Position numbers and translations under genes: made by a program. Shown in pieces: positions 8,463 through 17,860 of a stretch of 64,000 bases of DNA. The DNA is taken from the NCBI RefSeq assembly GCF_042646165.1, contig NZ_JBHRTC010000019.1; one strand, given 5' to 3'. Origin of the DNA: Microbaculum marinum. Lineage in GTDB: Bacteria > Pseudomonadota > Alphaproteobacteria > Rhizobiales > Tepidamorphaceae. Below the pieces are notes generated by a model, which was not told the origin of the DNA, did not search any database, and was given only the letters and a program-made list of their open reading frames with translations. Numbering within the stretch: the first letter of the stretch is position 1; each line of letters starts with the position of its first letter.

Positions 8463-8744
8463 CGGCTGTGTTCGAGGAGATCGCCGCGGGCGAGAGGTGC
8501 CGACCACGTCGCCGCCCCCTGGCGATGCGATTGGCGCGGGCTTCCGAGATCGACGCCGGCAGCCGCGCGTGCGCAGGCGCGACTCGGCCGGAGGTCGGCC
8601 AGTCTGGCGGAACCGACGCTCGCGGAACCGGCGATGGACCGGAGCGCGGCGAAAGCCATATTACTGTGTGCCGGCGCGCGGACGAGCGGCGTCGGCCGGC
8701 GGCCGGCGCCGCTAACCGTTGCACAGCCCAGGAGGGAGATTTCG
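8463..8744. other. Intergenic stretch between divergent genes
   Basis: GC-rich sequence between the racemase promoter and the DUF2188 gene. Apart from the Shine-Dalgarno GGAGGGAG at 8731-8738 I find no convincing promoter, repeat or coding region. The open frames that cross it lack ribosome sites and have low-complexity Arg/Ala-rich translations. Confidence 0.5.
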
Positions 8745-8984
8745 ATGGCGATCGTTACCTACGAGATTGTGGAGCACGACGGCGGCTGGGCCTACCGGGT
8801 CGACGACGTCTATTCGGAGACTTACCCGAGCCACGATTCCGCTCTCGAGGCAGCACGCCGCGCGGCGGCCGAGCAGCGCGTGCCGGGCGAGACGACCGGA
8901 ATCGCCTGGGAAGACAAGGACGGCAAATGGCACGAGGAGGTCGCTCGGGGCGATGACCGTCCGATCACGGACGTCGAGGGATGA
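8745..8984 (+). CDS. Small DUF2188 domain protein
   Basis: 79 residues from the ATG at 8745, with GGAGGGAG ideally placed upstream. The sequence (YEIVEHDGGWAYRVDDVYSETYPSHDSALEAARRAAAEQ, shown here only as a pattern of G-W and S-H-D landmarks) matches the compact DUF2188 fold, whose biochemical role is unknown. The C-terminal half reads like a second short strand (GIAWEDKDGKWHEE). The stop overlaps the start of the MaoC gene by 4 nt (ATGA), so the two are translated together. Confidence 0.75.
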   Translation: MAIVTYEIVEHDGGWAYRVDDVYSETYPSHDSALEAARRAAAEQRVPGETTGIAWEDKDGKWHEEVARGDDRPITDVEG

Positions 8985-9430
8985 CGGGCCGATATCTCCA
9001 AGACTTCGAGGTAGGCCAGGTGTTCGGCTCGGGCACCATCGTCGTGGATGCGGAGCGGATCAAGCGGTTCGCCGCGGAATTCGATCCGCAGCCGTTCCAT
9101 CTCGACGAAGAGGCCGCCAAGCAGACGTTCTTCCGGGGCCTTGCCGCCAGCGGCTGGTACACGTCGGCTGCGACGATGCGGCTTCTGGTCGACAGCGACC
9201 TGAAACCCGCCGGCGGCCTGATCGGGGCGGGCTTCGACGAGCTTCGCTGGCCACTCGCCGTGCGTCCGGGCGACGAATTGCGCATCGAGAGCGAAATTCT
9301 CGAGGTTCGCCCGTCCAGAACGCGGCCTCAGCAGGGGATCATCAAGATCCGCACCACCACCTTCAACCAGAACGACGAGGCGGTTCAGATTTCGGTCGGA
9401 AACCTGGTGGTGCCGCGCCGTCCGGACTGA
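8981..9430 (+). CDS. MaoC-like hotdog-fold dehydratase
   Basis: 149 residues, a single hotdog domain of the MaoC/(R)-hydratase type. It opens with FEVGQVFGSGTIVVDAERIKRFAAEFDPQPFHLDEEAA, the region that carries the Asp/His pair of (R)-enoyl-CoA hydratases, and continues FFRGLAASGWYTSAATMRLL. It probably hydrates an enoyl-CoA or a related thioester. It is coupled to the DUF2188 gene. Its stop codon abuts the stop codon of the convergent treY gene with no spacer. Confidence 0.88.
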   Translation: MTGRYLQDFEVGQVFGSGTIVVDAERIKRFAAEFDPQPFHLDEEAAKQTFFRGLAASGWYTSAATMRLLVDSDLKPAGGLIGAGFDELRWPLAVRPGDELRIESEILEVRPSRTRPQQGIIKIRTTTFNQNDEAVQISVGNLVVPRRPD

Positions 9431-12091
9431 CTACCGCGCCTGCGACCCTGGCCGGTTCAGGAGAATCGCGAAGGGATGGCGGGAAAACAGCCTCGCCACG
9501 GACAGTTCCTCCCCGGACCTGGCGTCGTTCTCGCTGAAGATATCGACGAAACGCTCGCCCGGCCGCAGGTCGGACAGTTCCAGGACGGTATCGCCCCACA
9601 CCTCGGCGTCGGACAATGATCTGCCCGATTGCAGGAGCGCGAAGGGAAGCCGGGGCACAACGGCAACCGCACGATCGTCACCGTGGCGCCGCTCGAAGGC
9701 GACGACGTGGCGTTGCCGGCTCCCCTTCGCCTGCAGAGGCCGGTAGTCGCCTTTCGTGAACAGGTCAGGATGCTGCGAACGCAGGGAAAGCCCGCGCGCG
9801 AGGACGTGCTGCTTCAGCCTGGATCCGCTGTCTTCGGCAGGATCGTCGAGGCTGCGATCGAGCCCGGCGAAGTCGATCGGGCGGCGGTTGTCGGGGTCGA
9901 CAAGGCTCAGATCGAAGGATTCCGCGCCCTGGTACACATCGGGGATGCCCGGCGCGCTCAGCTTTATCACCGTCTGGGCCAGCGAGTTCACCGCCCCGGC
10001 CGCCACGAAGGGACGGATCCCCATGGCGAAATCCTCAAGGAATTCAGCATTGTCGCCGTTCAGCAGCGCGGCCGCGTAGGCCTGGACCGCGCCCTCGTAC
10101 CCGGCGTCGACGTCTGTCCAGTTCGTCCGGAGCTTCGCCTCGCGCAGCGCCTTTTCGAGATACCCGGCGAAGCGGTCGCGGAGATCGTCAAGCCAGCCCT
10201 CGCGCGCATCGATGTCCGCGGGCCATACGCCGGCAAGCGCCTGATATACAAGCCATTCCGTATCGGGTTCGGGGGCGGGTCCGACCGGTAGCTTCGTCAC
10301 CAGTGGCGCATGGCGCGCCCTCCAGCGCGCCACCGCTTCCGCCCATTGGCCCGGGGCCTCGGAGATCGCATAGAGCCGGGCGCGGGCGTCCTCGCCACGC
10401 TTGGTATCGTGGGTGGATGTCGCCAGGAGACCGTATGGCTGAGCGGCCACGCGGAGGGCCATGCGGGAATGAAACGTTTCCGGACCGATCTCGACGTCGG
10501 CGGGGTCGCCGCCCACTTCGTTCACCGCCAAGTTCCTGTTAAACCTGTAGAAAAGCGTATCCTCGACGGCCTTTGCCATGACCGGGCCAGTCAACTGCTG
10601 AAACCGTGCCAGGAATGTGCCGTGGCTGTGCCGTCGCGGTGCCGTAGGCGTGTCATTCATTGCGTCAAGAAGCGCATCGAAGGCCTGGCCGGGAATCGAC
10701 GGCTCGAAGCGACGGGCTTCGGCGACCGCCTCCTCCAGAACCGTCCTGTCAGCCGCCGACATCCCCTCCGATGTCGCATAGGTCCGGTAGACCGGAAAGG
10801 CGACGATCACCGCGCAGATCGCGTCGCGGATCTGGTCGGCCGACACCGCAGGTTGATCGTGCTCACCCATCATGCCCCGCAGGAGGGTCACCAGGTTCGA
10901 AACCTCTCCCTCGAAATTGACGCGCAGCATCGTCTGCTTCGCGGCGCGGCGTTCCTCTTCGAGGTCGGCGCGGCCGCCGCGGCAGTCGGAATAGGCGTCC
11001 TGAAGCGCCTCGGCCTGCCGCTCGTCGGTCAAGAGCGCGCCGATGGCGGTTATGAACTCGTAGCCGGTCGTTCCGTCGATCGGCCAGTCCGCGGGCAGGG
11101 TCTCGTCGCCTTCGAGAATCTTCTCGACGACGAGGTAGGTGTCGGCTCCAACGTCCGCGCGCAGGCGGCGGAGATAGGAGGTGGGGTCGGCGAGGCCGTC
11201 GATGTGGTCCACCCGCAGGCCGTCGACCTGCCCCGAGCGGACCAGATCGAGGATCAGTCCATGGGCATCGCGGTAGACCTCCTCGTCCTCGACGCGCAGG
11301 CCGACGAGGCCGGTGACCTCGAAGAAGCGCCGGTAGCTCAGGTGGCGGCGCGCCTCTCGCCAGTCGGTCAGTTGCCAGGGCTGGCTGTCGTGGAGGGCCT
11401 CCAGGACCGCCGGCTCGCGCGACAGCTCGGCCAGCCGGCCCGCGAACGCGGCGGCGGTGTCGTCTCCCAGGTTCCGGACATGCTCGCGCAGGGGTTCCGC
11501 ATCGGAGGGGCCGGCCCCGGCGGCGAGACCGCGAAGAACCTCCTCCGGCCCCGCATCGCCCATGACGTCGAGCACGTTGGGCCAGGTGCGGGGGTCGAGC
11601 GGTATGGCGTGGTCGTAGTAGGCAAGCGCGAGGCAGCCGTTGTCCCTGTCGAGACGAAGGCTCAGCTCCCCGGCAGCAAGGACCTGCGAGAAGGGCCCGC
11701 CCAGCAGCGGCAGCGTCAGGCGCTTCGACCAGTCGATATCGAAATGCCTCGCGAACGGACTGTCCTCGCCCCATTGGACGACGCTGCGCCACCACGGATT
11801 CTCCAGCGACGCGGCCATGTGGTTGGGGACGATGTCGAGGATCAGTCCGAGACCGTGGTCCTTCAGGGCCCTGCTGAGGCGCTCGAATCCCTCGCGGCCG
11901 CCGATGGCGGGATCGAGCTCGTTGCAATCGGTGACGTCATAGCCGTGGGTTGAGCCGCTCGTCGCCGTGAAGACGGGCGAGGCGTAGAGATGGCTGATGC
12001 CGAGACGTTTCAGATACGGCAGGATGCCGACGGCGCGGTCGAAGGTCATGCCGTTTCGGAACTGCAGGCGGTAGGTGGCAGTCGGTTTCAT
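9431..12091 (-). CDS. treY: Malto-oligosyltrehalose synthase TreY
   Basis: 886 residues from the ATG at 12091; the extra upstream frame overlaps malQ and is not used. GH13 enzyme that converts the reducing-end alpha-1,4 linkage of maltodextrins into alpha,alpha-1,1. It starts TYRLQFRNGMTFDRAVGILPYL as TreY does. The catalytic regions are DIVPNHMA, QVDGLRVDHIDGLADP (nucleophile Asp) and YLVVEKILEGDETLP (acid Glu), followed by GTTGYEF. It acts with TreZ to release trehalose. Last gene of the seven-gene operon; its start overlaps malQ by 4 nt. Confidence 0.95.
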   Translation of the reverse strand: MKPTATYRLQFRNGMTFDRAVGILPYLKRLGISHLYASPVFTATSGSTHGYDVTDCNELDPAIGGREGFERLSRALKDHGLGLILDIVPNHMAASLENPWWRSVVQWGEDSPFARHFDIDWSKRLTLPLLGGPFSQVLAAGELSLRLDRDNGCLALAYYDHAIPLDPRTWPNVLDVMGDAGPEEVLRGLAAGAGPSDAEPLREHVRNLGDDTAAAFAGRLAELSREPAVLEALHDSQPWQLTDWREARRHLSYRRFFEVTGLVGLRVEDEEVYRDAHGLILDLVRSGQVDGLRVDHIDGLADPTSYLRRLRADVGADTYLVVEKILEGDETLPADWPIDGTTGYEFITAIGALLTDERQAEALQDAYSDCRGGRADLEEERRAAKQTMLRVNFEGEVSNLVTLLRGMMGEHDQPAVSADQIRDAICAVIVAFPVYRTYATSEGMSAADRTVLEEAVAEARRFEPSIPGQAFDALLDAMNDTPTAPRRHSHGTFLARFQQLTGPVMAKAVEDTLFYRFNRNLAVNEVGGDPADVEIGPETFHSRMALRVAAQPYGLLATSTHDTKRGEDARARLYAISEAPGQWAEAVARWRARHAPLVTKLPVGPAPEPDTEWLVYQALAGVWPADIDAREGWLDDLRDRFAGYLEKALREAKLRTNWTDVDAGYEGAVQAYAAALLNGDNAEFLEDFAMGIRPFVAAGAVNSLAQTVIKLSAPGIPDVYQGAESFDLSLVDPDNRRPIDFAGLDRSLDDPAEDSGSRLKQHVLARGLSLRSQHPDLFTKGDYRPLQAKGSRQRHVVAFERRHGDDRAVAVVPRLPFALLQSGRSLSDAEVWGDTVLELSDLRPGERFVDIFSENDARSGEELSVARLFSRHPFAILLNRPGSQAR

Positions 12092-13938
12092 GGCAGTCTC
12101 GGCCTTTCGGCCGCCATCGCAGCGGTGATCGCCCGGAACAGGGACGTGTCGGCAAGGTCCTCCACGGCGACGTCCAGCTTCAGCTGCCAGTTGGGATAGC
12201 TGTCGACGGTACCGGGAAGATTGGTGGCGCGCTCCTCGCCGACGAGATCGGCCAGCCGGGCATTGGCGAGCATCGAGCTCGACCGGGCGACATATCGATG
12301 GGCGGCCACCGCTATCGCCTCGAAGTAGTCGCCGTCCGCTTCGGCGGACGCATCTTCGGCCCGCAATGTGCCCGCTGCCACCATCGCGGCCAGCAGATTT
12401 CGCCGCTCGGTCCGCCGCGCTTCGGCGTGGATACGCGAGGTCTCCGCGTCGACCAGTCCATGGGTCTGCCGCAAGGCTACGTCGGTGCCGCGCCACCAGC
12501 CGATCAGCGTCGGCAGGTCGTGCGTCGACAAGCAGGCCAGAGCGACACGGGCGTAGTCCCCCGGAGACCGGAAGACCCCCTCCTCCTGCTCGAAGTAGAG
12601 CAGCCGGTAGGACAGGATCGCGGCGTTTCGCATGATGGTGCGGAAACCGCGGGGCACGTTGCCGAGGTCCTCCCCGATCACCAGCGCGCGGTGGGTCCGG
12701 GACTCCTCCGCCAGAACCTCGACAAGCCGGTCAATCCGGTAGCGCACATAGGCACCGTCGGCGGCGGTGCCGCCTTCGGGGATGAAGAAGAGCTGCCAGA
12801 GCGCCATGACGTGATCGATCCGCAGCGCGCCCGCCGAGCGCATCGCCGCGGACACCAGCGTGCGGTAGTGCTCGAAGTCGCCGGCGGCCAGACCGGTCGG
12901 CGACAGCGGCGCCAGACCCCAGTTCTGGCCGTGCTCGGCGAAGATGTCGGGCGGGGCGCCGACCGACATGTCTGCGATGACGAGATGCGGGTTGCTCCAG
13001 GTCGCCGATCCGTCCGGCGCCTCGCCGACGGCGAAATCGAGATAGAGGCCGATGCGCATCCCGGCTTCGCGGGCAGTGCGCTGGGCCGCGTCGAGCTGCA
13101 GACGCGCGATCCATTGAAGCCACATGTGGAAGGAGACATCATCGGCATTCGCGGCTGCGAATTCGGCCACCGCCGCGCCGCCGGCGTCCCGGTACTCCGC
13201 CGGCCATCCCTTCCAGCCGCTGCCGTGGCCCTCCGCGACCATGCGGGCAGACAATGCCTCGAACAGGGCGTGCCGTCGCAGGTTCTCCCCTTCATTCGTG
13301 CAGAAGGCATCGAACGCCGACGCCGACCAGCCCCCTTCCCCGCCGCCGTTCCTCCAACGACGGAAGAGCCTGCGCAGGATATCGAGCTTGACCTCCGCAA
13401 CTCCGGCGTAGTCGACGACGTCGGTTGCCCGCAGCCGTGCGAGCCGGTCCGTGTCGACCACCTCCGACCCGTGGCCAGGGACAGCGTCCACGGCGATATA
13501 GAGGGGATTGAGAAAGCTCCGGTTCGACGGCGAGAACGGACTGCACTTGCGCGGTTCGGCGGTGAACATGGCGTGCAGCGGATTCAGGCCGATGAAGTCT
13601 GCACCGGCACGGCCAGCGATCCGGCATACCGCCTCCAGATCGGCGAAGTCGCCGATGCCCCAGTTCCTGGAGGAGCGCAGCTCGTAGAGCTGGAGGGAGA
13701 TTCCCCAGGCGCGGCCCTCTTCCAGCCAGTCCGGAATGAAGCAGCGGGCCGTCCCGGCGGTGCGCATGACGGGAGCATCGACGGAGACGGCGCTCGCCTC
13801 GGACCGTTTCGATGCCTCGATTCCCAGCGAGGCGAGAAGCCGTCGCTTGGTCGCGGCGGGCACCCGCACGCGGCCTTTCGGCGCGCTGTAGGACAAGGCG
13901 ATGCCGTGCGCCCGCGCGAGTTCGTCAAGGGTCGTCAC
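12088..13938 (-). CDS. malQ: 4-alpha-glucanotransferase (amylomaltase) MalQ
   Basis: 616 residues from a GTG at 13938, overlapping the treZ stop by 14 nt. The frame stays open further upstream, but that part shadows treZ. GH77 family: GISLQLYELRSSRNWGIGDFADL and FIGLNPLHAMF near the N-terminus, then ALRIDHVMALWQLFFIPEG (nucleophile Asp), ALVIGEDLGNVP (acid Glu) and CLSTHDLPTL. It disproportionates maltodextrins, and here would recycle short chains between the GlgX, TreY/TreZ and GlgE routes. Confidence 0.93.
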   Translation of the reverse strand: MTTLDELARAHGIALSYSAPKGRVRVPAATKRRLLASLGIEASKRSEASAVSVDAPVMRTAGTARCFIPDWLEEGRAWGISLQLYELRSSRNWGIGDFADLEAVCRIAGRAGADFIGLNPLHAMFTAEPRKCSPFSPSNRSFLNPLYIAVDAVPGHGSEVVDTDRLARLRATDVVDYAGVAEVKLDILRRLFRRWRNGGGEGGWSASAFDAFCTNEGENLRRHALFEALSARMVAEGHGSGWKGWPAEYRDAGGAAVAEFAAANADDVSFHMWLQWIARLQLDAAQRTAREAGMRIGLYLDFAVGEAPDGSATWSNPHLVIADMSVGAPPDIFAEHGQNWGLAPLSPTGLAAGDFEHYRTLVSAAMRSAGALRIDHVMALWQLFFIPEGGTAADGAYVRYRIDRLVEVLAEESRTHRALVIGEDLGNVPRGFRTIMRNAAILSYRLLYFEQEEGVFRSPGDYARVALACLSTHDLPTLIGWWRGTDVALRQTHGLVDAETSRIHAEARRTERRNLLAAMVAAGTLRAEDASAEADGDYFEAIAVAAHRYVARSSSMLANARLADLVGEERATNLPGTVDSYPNWQLKLDVAVEDLADTSLFRAITAAMAAERPRLP

Positions 13939-15775
13939 GAGGCGCGGCTCCGGCCCCGTCGAGCGAGAAGACGACGGAACGCGGCTGCAGCGCACCCTCC
14001 GCGTCGATCCCGCCGCCGCAGGCATGCAGGACCGCACCGGTCGCGGCAGGTACGCCCAAGGCCCCGGTGCCAAGATTGGCGCGCAGTGACAGCACCGCGC
14101 CGCCCAGGCGCCAGTCGACACAGACCAGGCCCTCTTCCGCCAGGACGACGGTGCCGCAATTGCCGGAAGCCTGCTTGAGCAGCGGCACGATCTCACGCTG
14201 CCGGATGTCCAGCAAAGTGCGGACGAAGGCGTGCCATTCCCGGCCCTCGCCGGTCTCCAGCTTGTCCCAGTCGAGGCGCGAGGCGGCGAAGGTCTCGGGC
14301 GCATTTGGATCGGGAATGTGCGTCAGTTCCGCCTCGTCGCCCTGAAATGCGCCGAAGCCGGCGAACTCGCGCCGCCGGCCCTTGCGCACGGCGTCGGCCA
14401 GATCGCCGTGGAAGTCGGTGAAGAAGCAGAACGGCCGCGTCTCGGCGAACTCCTCGCCCATGAACAGGAGCGGCACATGGGGCGACAGCAGCAGGATCGC
14501 GGTCAGCGCCCGCACCATGTCGCGATCGGCGAGGACGAGCAGGCGCTCTCCGAAGGCGCGGTTGCCGGTCTGGTCGTGGTTCTGGAGGAAATCGACGAAG
14601 GCGGTGGGCGGCAGGTGGGCGCTGGGCGCGCCCCGCGGCGTGCCGCCGCCATGCGGCGAGGTCTCGCCCTGATAGGCGAAGCCCTCGGCGAGGGCACGGG
14701 CGAACTTGCCCCAGTGGTCCTCGGCGAAGTCGGTATAGTAGCCGTCGACCTCGCCGGTGGCGATAACGTGCGCGACGTTGTGGACGTCGTCGTTCCATTC
14801 CGCCGTATAGAGCGGAACGCTGCCGTCCTCGGCGCGCTCGTGGAGGCGGGTGATATTACGGTTGTCCTCGGTGGTCAGGTGGACCTGGCGGCCCCAGTCG
14901 CGGGCACGCACGGCCGCCGCGATCTCGACCAGGATCTCCGTCTCGGATGCCTCGTCGCGGACGTGGTCGATGGCATCGAGGCGCAGCCCGTCGAGATTGA
15001 ACTCTTCCAGCCAGTAGAGAGCGTTCTCGACGATGAACCGGCGGACGGGCTCGCGCTCGTAGGCGATTGCCGCGCCCCACGGCGTCTGGATATCCTCGTG
15101 AAAGAACCGCCGCGCAGTGCGGTGCAGATAGTTCCCGTCCGGGCCGAAGTGGTTGTAGACCACGTCGAGAAGCACCATCAGCCCGAGCCCGTGCGCGGCA
15201 TCGACGAAGGCCTTCAGATCGTCCGGCGTGCCGTAGGCATTGTGCGGGGCGTAGTACAGGACGCCGTCGTATCCCCAGCCGCGCCTGCCCGAGAACTGCG
15301 CGACAGGCATCAGCTCCACCGCGGTTATCCCGGTCTCCGCCAGGTGCTGCAGCTTGCCGCGTGCGGCGCGCAGAGTTCCTTCGGGCGTGAAGGTTCCGAC
15401 ATGAAGCTCGTAGATGACGGCTTCTTCCCAGTCGCGGCCGGACCAGCCGGCGTGCTGCCAGCGGTAGGAGCGCGGATCGACCAGGACCGACGGGCCATGG
15501 ACGTCATCCGCCTGGGCGCGCGACGCAGGATCCGGAACCGCGAAACCGTCGTCGAGGATGAAGCTGTAGGGCTGGCCGGGACGGGCATCGTCGACGGTGG
15601 TCTCGAACCATCCGTCATCGGCTTTCGTCATCGGACGATCGCGACCCTCGAGGCGCAGCGAGACGCCTGCCTCCTCCGGCGCCCAGATCCGGAAGCGGAC
15701 GGTTCCGGCGCCGACGAACTCGGAACCCCACGTTTTCGGGAAGGTCCGCGTCGCACGGTCCTCAGTCGGCGTCAT
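13925..15775 (-). CDS. treZ: Malto-oligosyltrehalose trehalohydrolase TreZ
   Basis: 616 residues from the ATG at 15775. The N-terminal beta-sandwich domain (FRIWAPEEAGVSLRLEG) precedes a GH13 barrel with ELMPVAQFSGRRGWGYDGV, VVYNHFGPDGNY, LDGLRLDAIDH (nucleophile Asp267), LTTEDNRN (Glu303) and LQNHDQTGNRAFG. It cleaves the trehalose unit made by TreY. Overlaps: 4 nt with glgX at the start, 14 nt with malQ at the end. Confidence 0.95.
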   Translation of the reverse strand: MTPTEDRATRTFPKTWGSEFVGAGTVRFRIWAPEEAGVSLRLEGRDRPMTKADDGWFETTVDDARPGQPYSFILDDGFAVPDPASRAQADDVHGPSVLVDPRSYRWQHAGWSGRDWEEAVIYELHVGTFTPEGTLRAARGKLQHLAETGITAVELMPVAQFSGRRGWGYDGVLYYAPHNAYGTPDDLKAFVDAAHGLGLMVLLDVVYNHFGPDGNYLHRTARRFFHEDIQTPWGAAIAYEREPVRRFIVENALYWLEEFNLDGLRLDAIDHVRDEASETEILVEIAAAVRARDWGRQVHLTTEDNRNITRLHERAEDGSVPLYTAEWNDDVHNVAHVIATGEVDGYYTDFAEDHWGKFARALAEGFAYQGETSPHGGGTPRGAPSAHLPPTAFVDFLQNHDQTGNRAFGERLLVLADRDMVRALTAILLLSPHVPLLFMGEEFAETRPFCFFTDFHGDLADAVRKGRRREFAGFGAFQGDEAELTHIPDPNAPETFAASRLDWDKLETGEGREWHAFVRTLLDIRQREIVPLLKQASGNCGTVVLAEEGLVCVDWRLGGAVLSLRANLGTGALGVPAATGAVLHACGGGIDAEGALQPRSVVFSLDGAGAAPRDDP

Positions 15776-17856
15776 TCGCGGCTCTCCAGGAGCAGCAACG
15801 TATACTCGGGCACCGCCAGGGATTCCTCCTGCAGCGGTTCGCCGGGCTCCTGAAGCACCGACCCGCGGGCGGTATCGACGAGAACACCCCATCCCGACTT
15901 CAGCGGCACCGGCGGCCGAAACGTCACCGGCTCCTCGCGCGCGTTCAACAGAAGCAGCAGGCAGGTGTCGGGACTGCACAGGAGAAGGCCGAGGGACTGC
16001 AGGTCCGGAGACGTCCAGTCCTCGGGCCGCATGGGCTCGCCGTCCGGCCGGTGCCACAGCGCATACGTGCCGCCGCCGACGTCCGGGTCCTCATGCAGGA
16101 ACCGGTCGTGACTGAGGAGCTTCCGGGAGGCGCGAAGGGCAAGAAGACCGCGCACGAACTCCTGGAATTCCGATCCGCCCTCCCCGGCCTGGGACCAGTC
16201 GACCCAGTTCAGCTCGTTGTCCTGGCAATAGGCGTTGTTGTTTCCCGATTGCGACCGGCCGAACTCGTCGCCCATCAGGAGCATCGGGGTGCCCTGCGAC
16301 AGGATCACCGTCGCCATGAGGTTGCGGCGGGCGCGGTCCCGCATGGCGTTGATGTTCGGATCGTCGGTGGGGCCCTCGGCGCCCCAGTTGCGGCTGACGT
16401 TGTGGGAATGCCCGTCGGCGTTGTTCTCTCCGTTCGCCTCGTTGTGCTTGTCGTTGTAGCTGACCACGTCGGCCAGCGTGAAGCCGTCGTGGGCGGTGAT
16501 GAAATTGACGCTCGCCCACGGCCGCCGGCCGCGGTTCTCGAACAGCTGCGCCGATCCGAGCAGGCAATCGGCAAGCTGCGGAACGACGCCCTTGTCGCCG
16601 CGCCAGAAGCCGCGGGCGGCGTCGCGGAACTTGTCGTTCCACTCCGCCCAGCCCGGTGGGAAGTGGCCAAGCTGGTAGCCTTCCGAGGCGGTGTCCCAGG
16701 GCTCGGCGATCAGCTTGACCCGGGACAGGACGGGATCCTGACAGATGGCGTCGAAGAAGACGGCGTTGGGGTCGAAGTTCTCCCGGTCTCGCCCCAGCGA
16801 GCTCGCCAGATCGAACCGGAAGCCGTCGACGTGGCAGTCCTCGGCCCAGTAGCGCAGCGAGTCGGTCACCATCTGCAGGACGCGCTGGTGGCGCATGTTG
16901 ACGGTGTTGCCGGTGCCGGTGGAGTCGAAATAGTAGCGGGGGTCGTCGCCGAGCAGGTAATAGCTGGCATTGTCGATGCCGCGGAACGACAGCGTCGGCC
17001 CGAGTTCGTTGCCCTCGGCGGTGTGGTTGTAGACGACGTCCAGGAAGACCTCGATGCCGGCCTCGTGTAGCCGCCGCACCATGTGCTTGAACTCGTGGAT
17101 GCTGCCGTCGGGGGTGATGTAGCGGGGCGCCGGCGCGAAGAAGCCGATCGTGTTGTAGCCCCAGTAGTTGCTCAGTCCCCGCTCGACCAGGTGCTGGTCG
17201 TCGAAGAAGGCCTGGCTGGGCAGCAGTTCGATCGCCGTCACGCCGAGATCGACAAGGTGCTCGATGACGCTCGGCTGGGCGAGGCCCTCGAACGTGCCGC
17301 GCAGCGGCGCGGCGATGTCCTCGCGGCGCTCGGTCAGCCCCTTGACGTGGGCCTCGTAGACGACCGTCTTCGCCCACGGGATCTCCGGCTTGATGTCCGG
17401 CCCCCAGGTTACCGCCGGATCGACGACGACGCATTTCGGCATGACGAAGGCCGAATCCCGGCGGTCGAACGAGAGGTCGCCGCGCTGGTGCCCGATGCGG
17501 TAGCCGAACAGCGCATCGTGCCAGCGGATCTCGCCGTGCAGCGCCAGCGCGTAGGGATCGAGCAGCAGCTTGTGCGGATTGAACCGGTGGCCGGCGCTCG
17601 GCTCGTAGGGCCCGTGCACGCGGTAGCCGTAGCGCTGTCCGGGCCGGACATCCGGCAGGTATCCGTGCCAGATCTCGTGGGTGTACTCGGGAAGCGGAAC
17701 GCGCTCGATCTCGCGCCGCCCGTTCTTGTCGAACAGGCAGAGCTCCACCTTCGTCGCGTTGGCCGAGAACAGGGCGAAGTTCACCCCGCTGCCGTCCCAG
17801 CGGGCGCCGAGGGGAAAGGGCGATCCCGCCAGCACCCTATTCCGATTGCTTGCCAT
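15772..17856 (-). CDS. glgX: Glycogen debranching enzyme GlgX
   Basis: 694 residues. CBM48 domain (GSPFPLGARWDGSGVNFALFSANATKVEL) then a GH13 isoamylase barrel with VVYNHTAEGNELGP, CHVDGFRFDLASSLGR (nucleophile Asp), KLIAEPWDTASEGYQLG (acid Glu) and TAHDGFTLADVVSYN. It removes outer branches of glycogen and would supply linear maltodextrins to TreY/TreZ and MalQ. It follows glgB with a 4-nt gap. Confidence 0.95.
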   Translation of the reverse strand: MASNRNRVLAGSPFPLGARWDGSGVNFALFSANATKVELCLFDKNGRREIERVPLPEYTHEIWHGYLPDVRPGQRYGYRVHGPYEPSAGHRFNPHKLLLDPYALALHGEIRWHDALFGYRIGHQRGDLSFDRRDSAFVMPKCVVVDPAVTWGPDIKPEIPWAKTVVYEAHVKGLTERREDIAAPLRGTFEGLAQPSVIEHLVDLGVTAIELLPSQAFFDDQHLVERGLSNYWGYNTIGFFAPAPRYITPDGSIHEFKHMVRRLHEAGIEVFLDVVYNHTAEGNELGPTLSFRGIDNASYYLLGDDPRYYFDSTGTGNTVNMRHQRVLQMVTDSLRYWAEDCHVDGFRFDLASSLGRDRENFDPNAVFFDAICQDPVLSRVKLIAEPWDTASEGYQLGHFPPGWAEWNDKFRDAARGFWRGDKGVVPQLADCLLGSAQLFENRGRRPWASVNFITAHDGFTLADVVSYNDKHNEANGENNADGHSHNVSRNWGAEGPTDDPNINAMRDRARRNLMATVILSQGTPMLLMGDEFGRSQSGNNNAYCQDNELNWVDWSQAGEGGSEFQEFVRGLLALRASRKLLSHDRFLHEDPDVGGGTYALWHRPDGEPMRPEDWTSPDLQSLGLLLCSPDTCLLLLLNAREEPVTFRPPVPLKSGWGVLVDTARGSVLQEPGEPLQEESLAVPEYTLLLLESRE

Positions 17857-17860
17857 TGAG

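Noticed and set aside
8463..8744. GGAAC repeats upstream of the DUF2188 gene as EcfG promoters
   Set aside because: None has CGTT at 16-17 nt; the two GGAAC copies are probably chance in GC-rich DNA.
10466..10482. TGAAACGTTTCC inside treY, like the palindromes at 6081-6115 and 8415-8432
   Set aside because: It lies within coding sequence, encodes the ETFHS segment of TreY, and its flanks are not palindromic.
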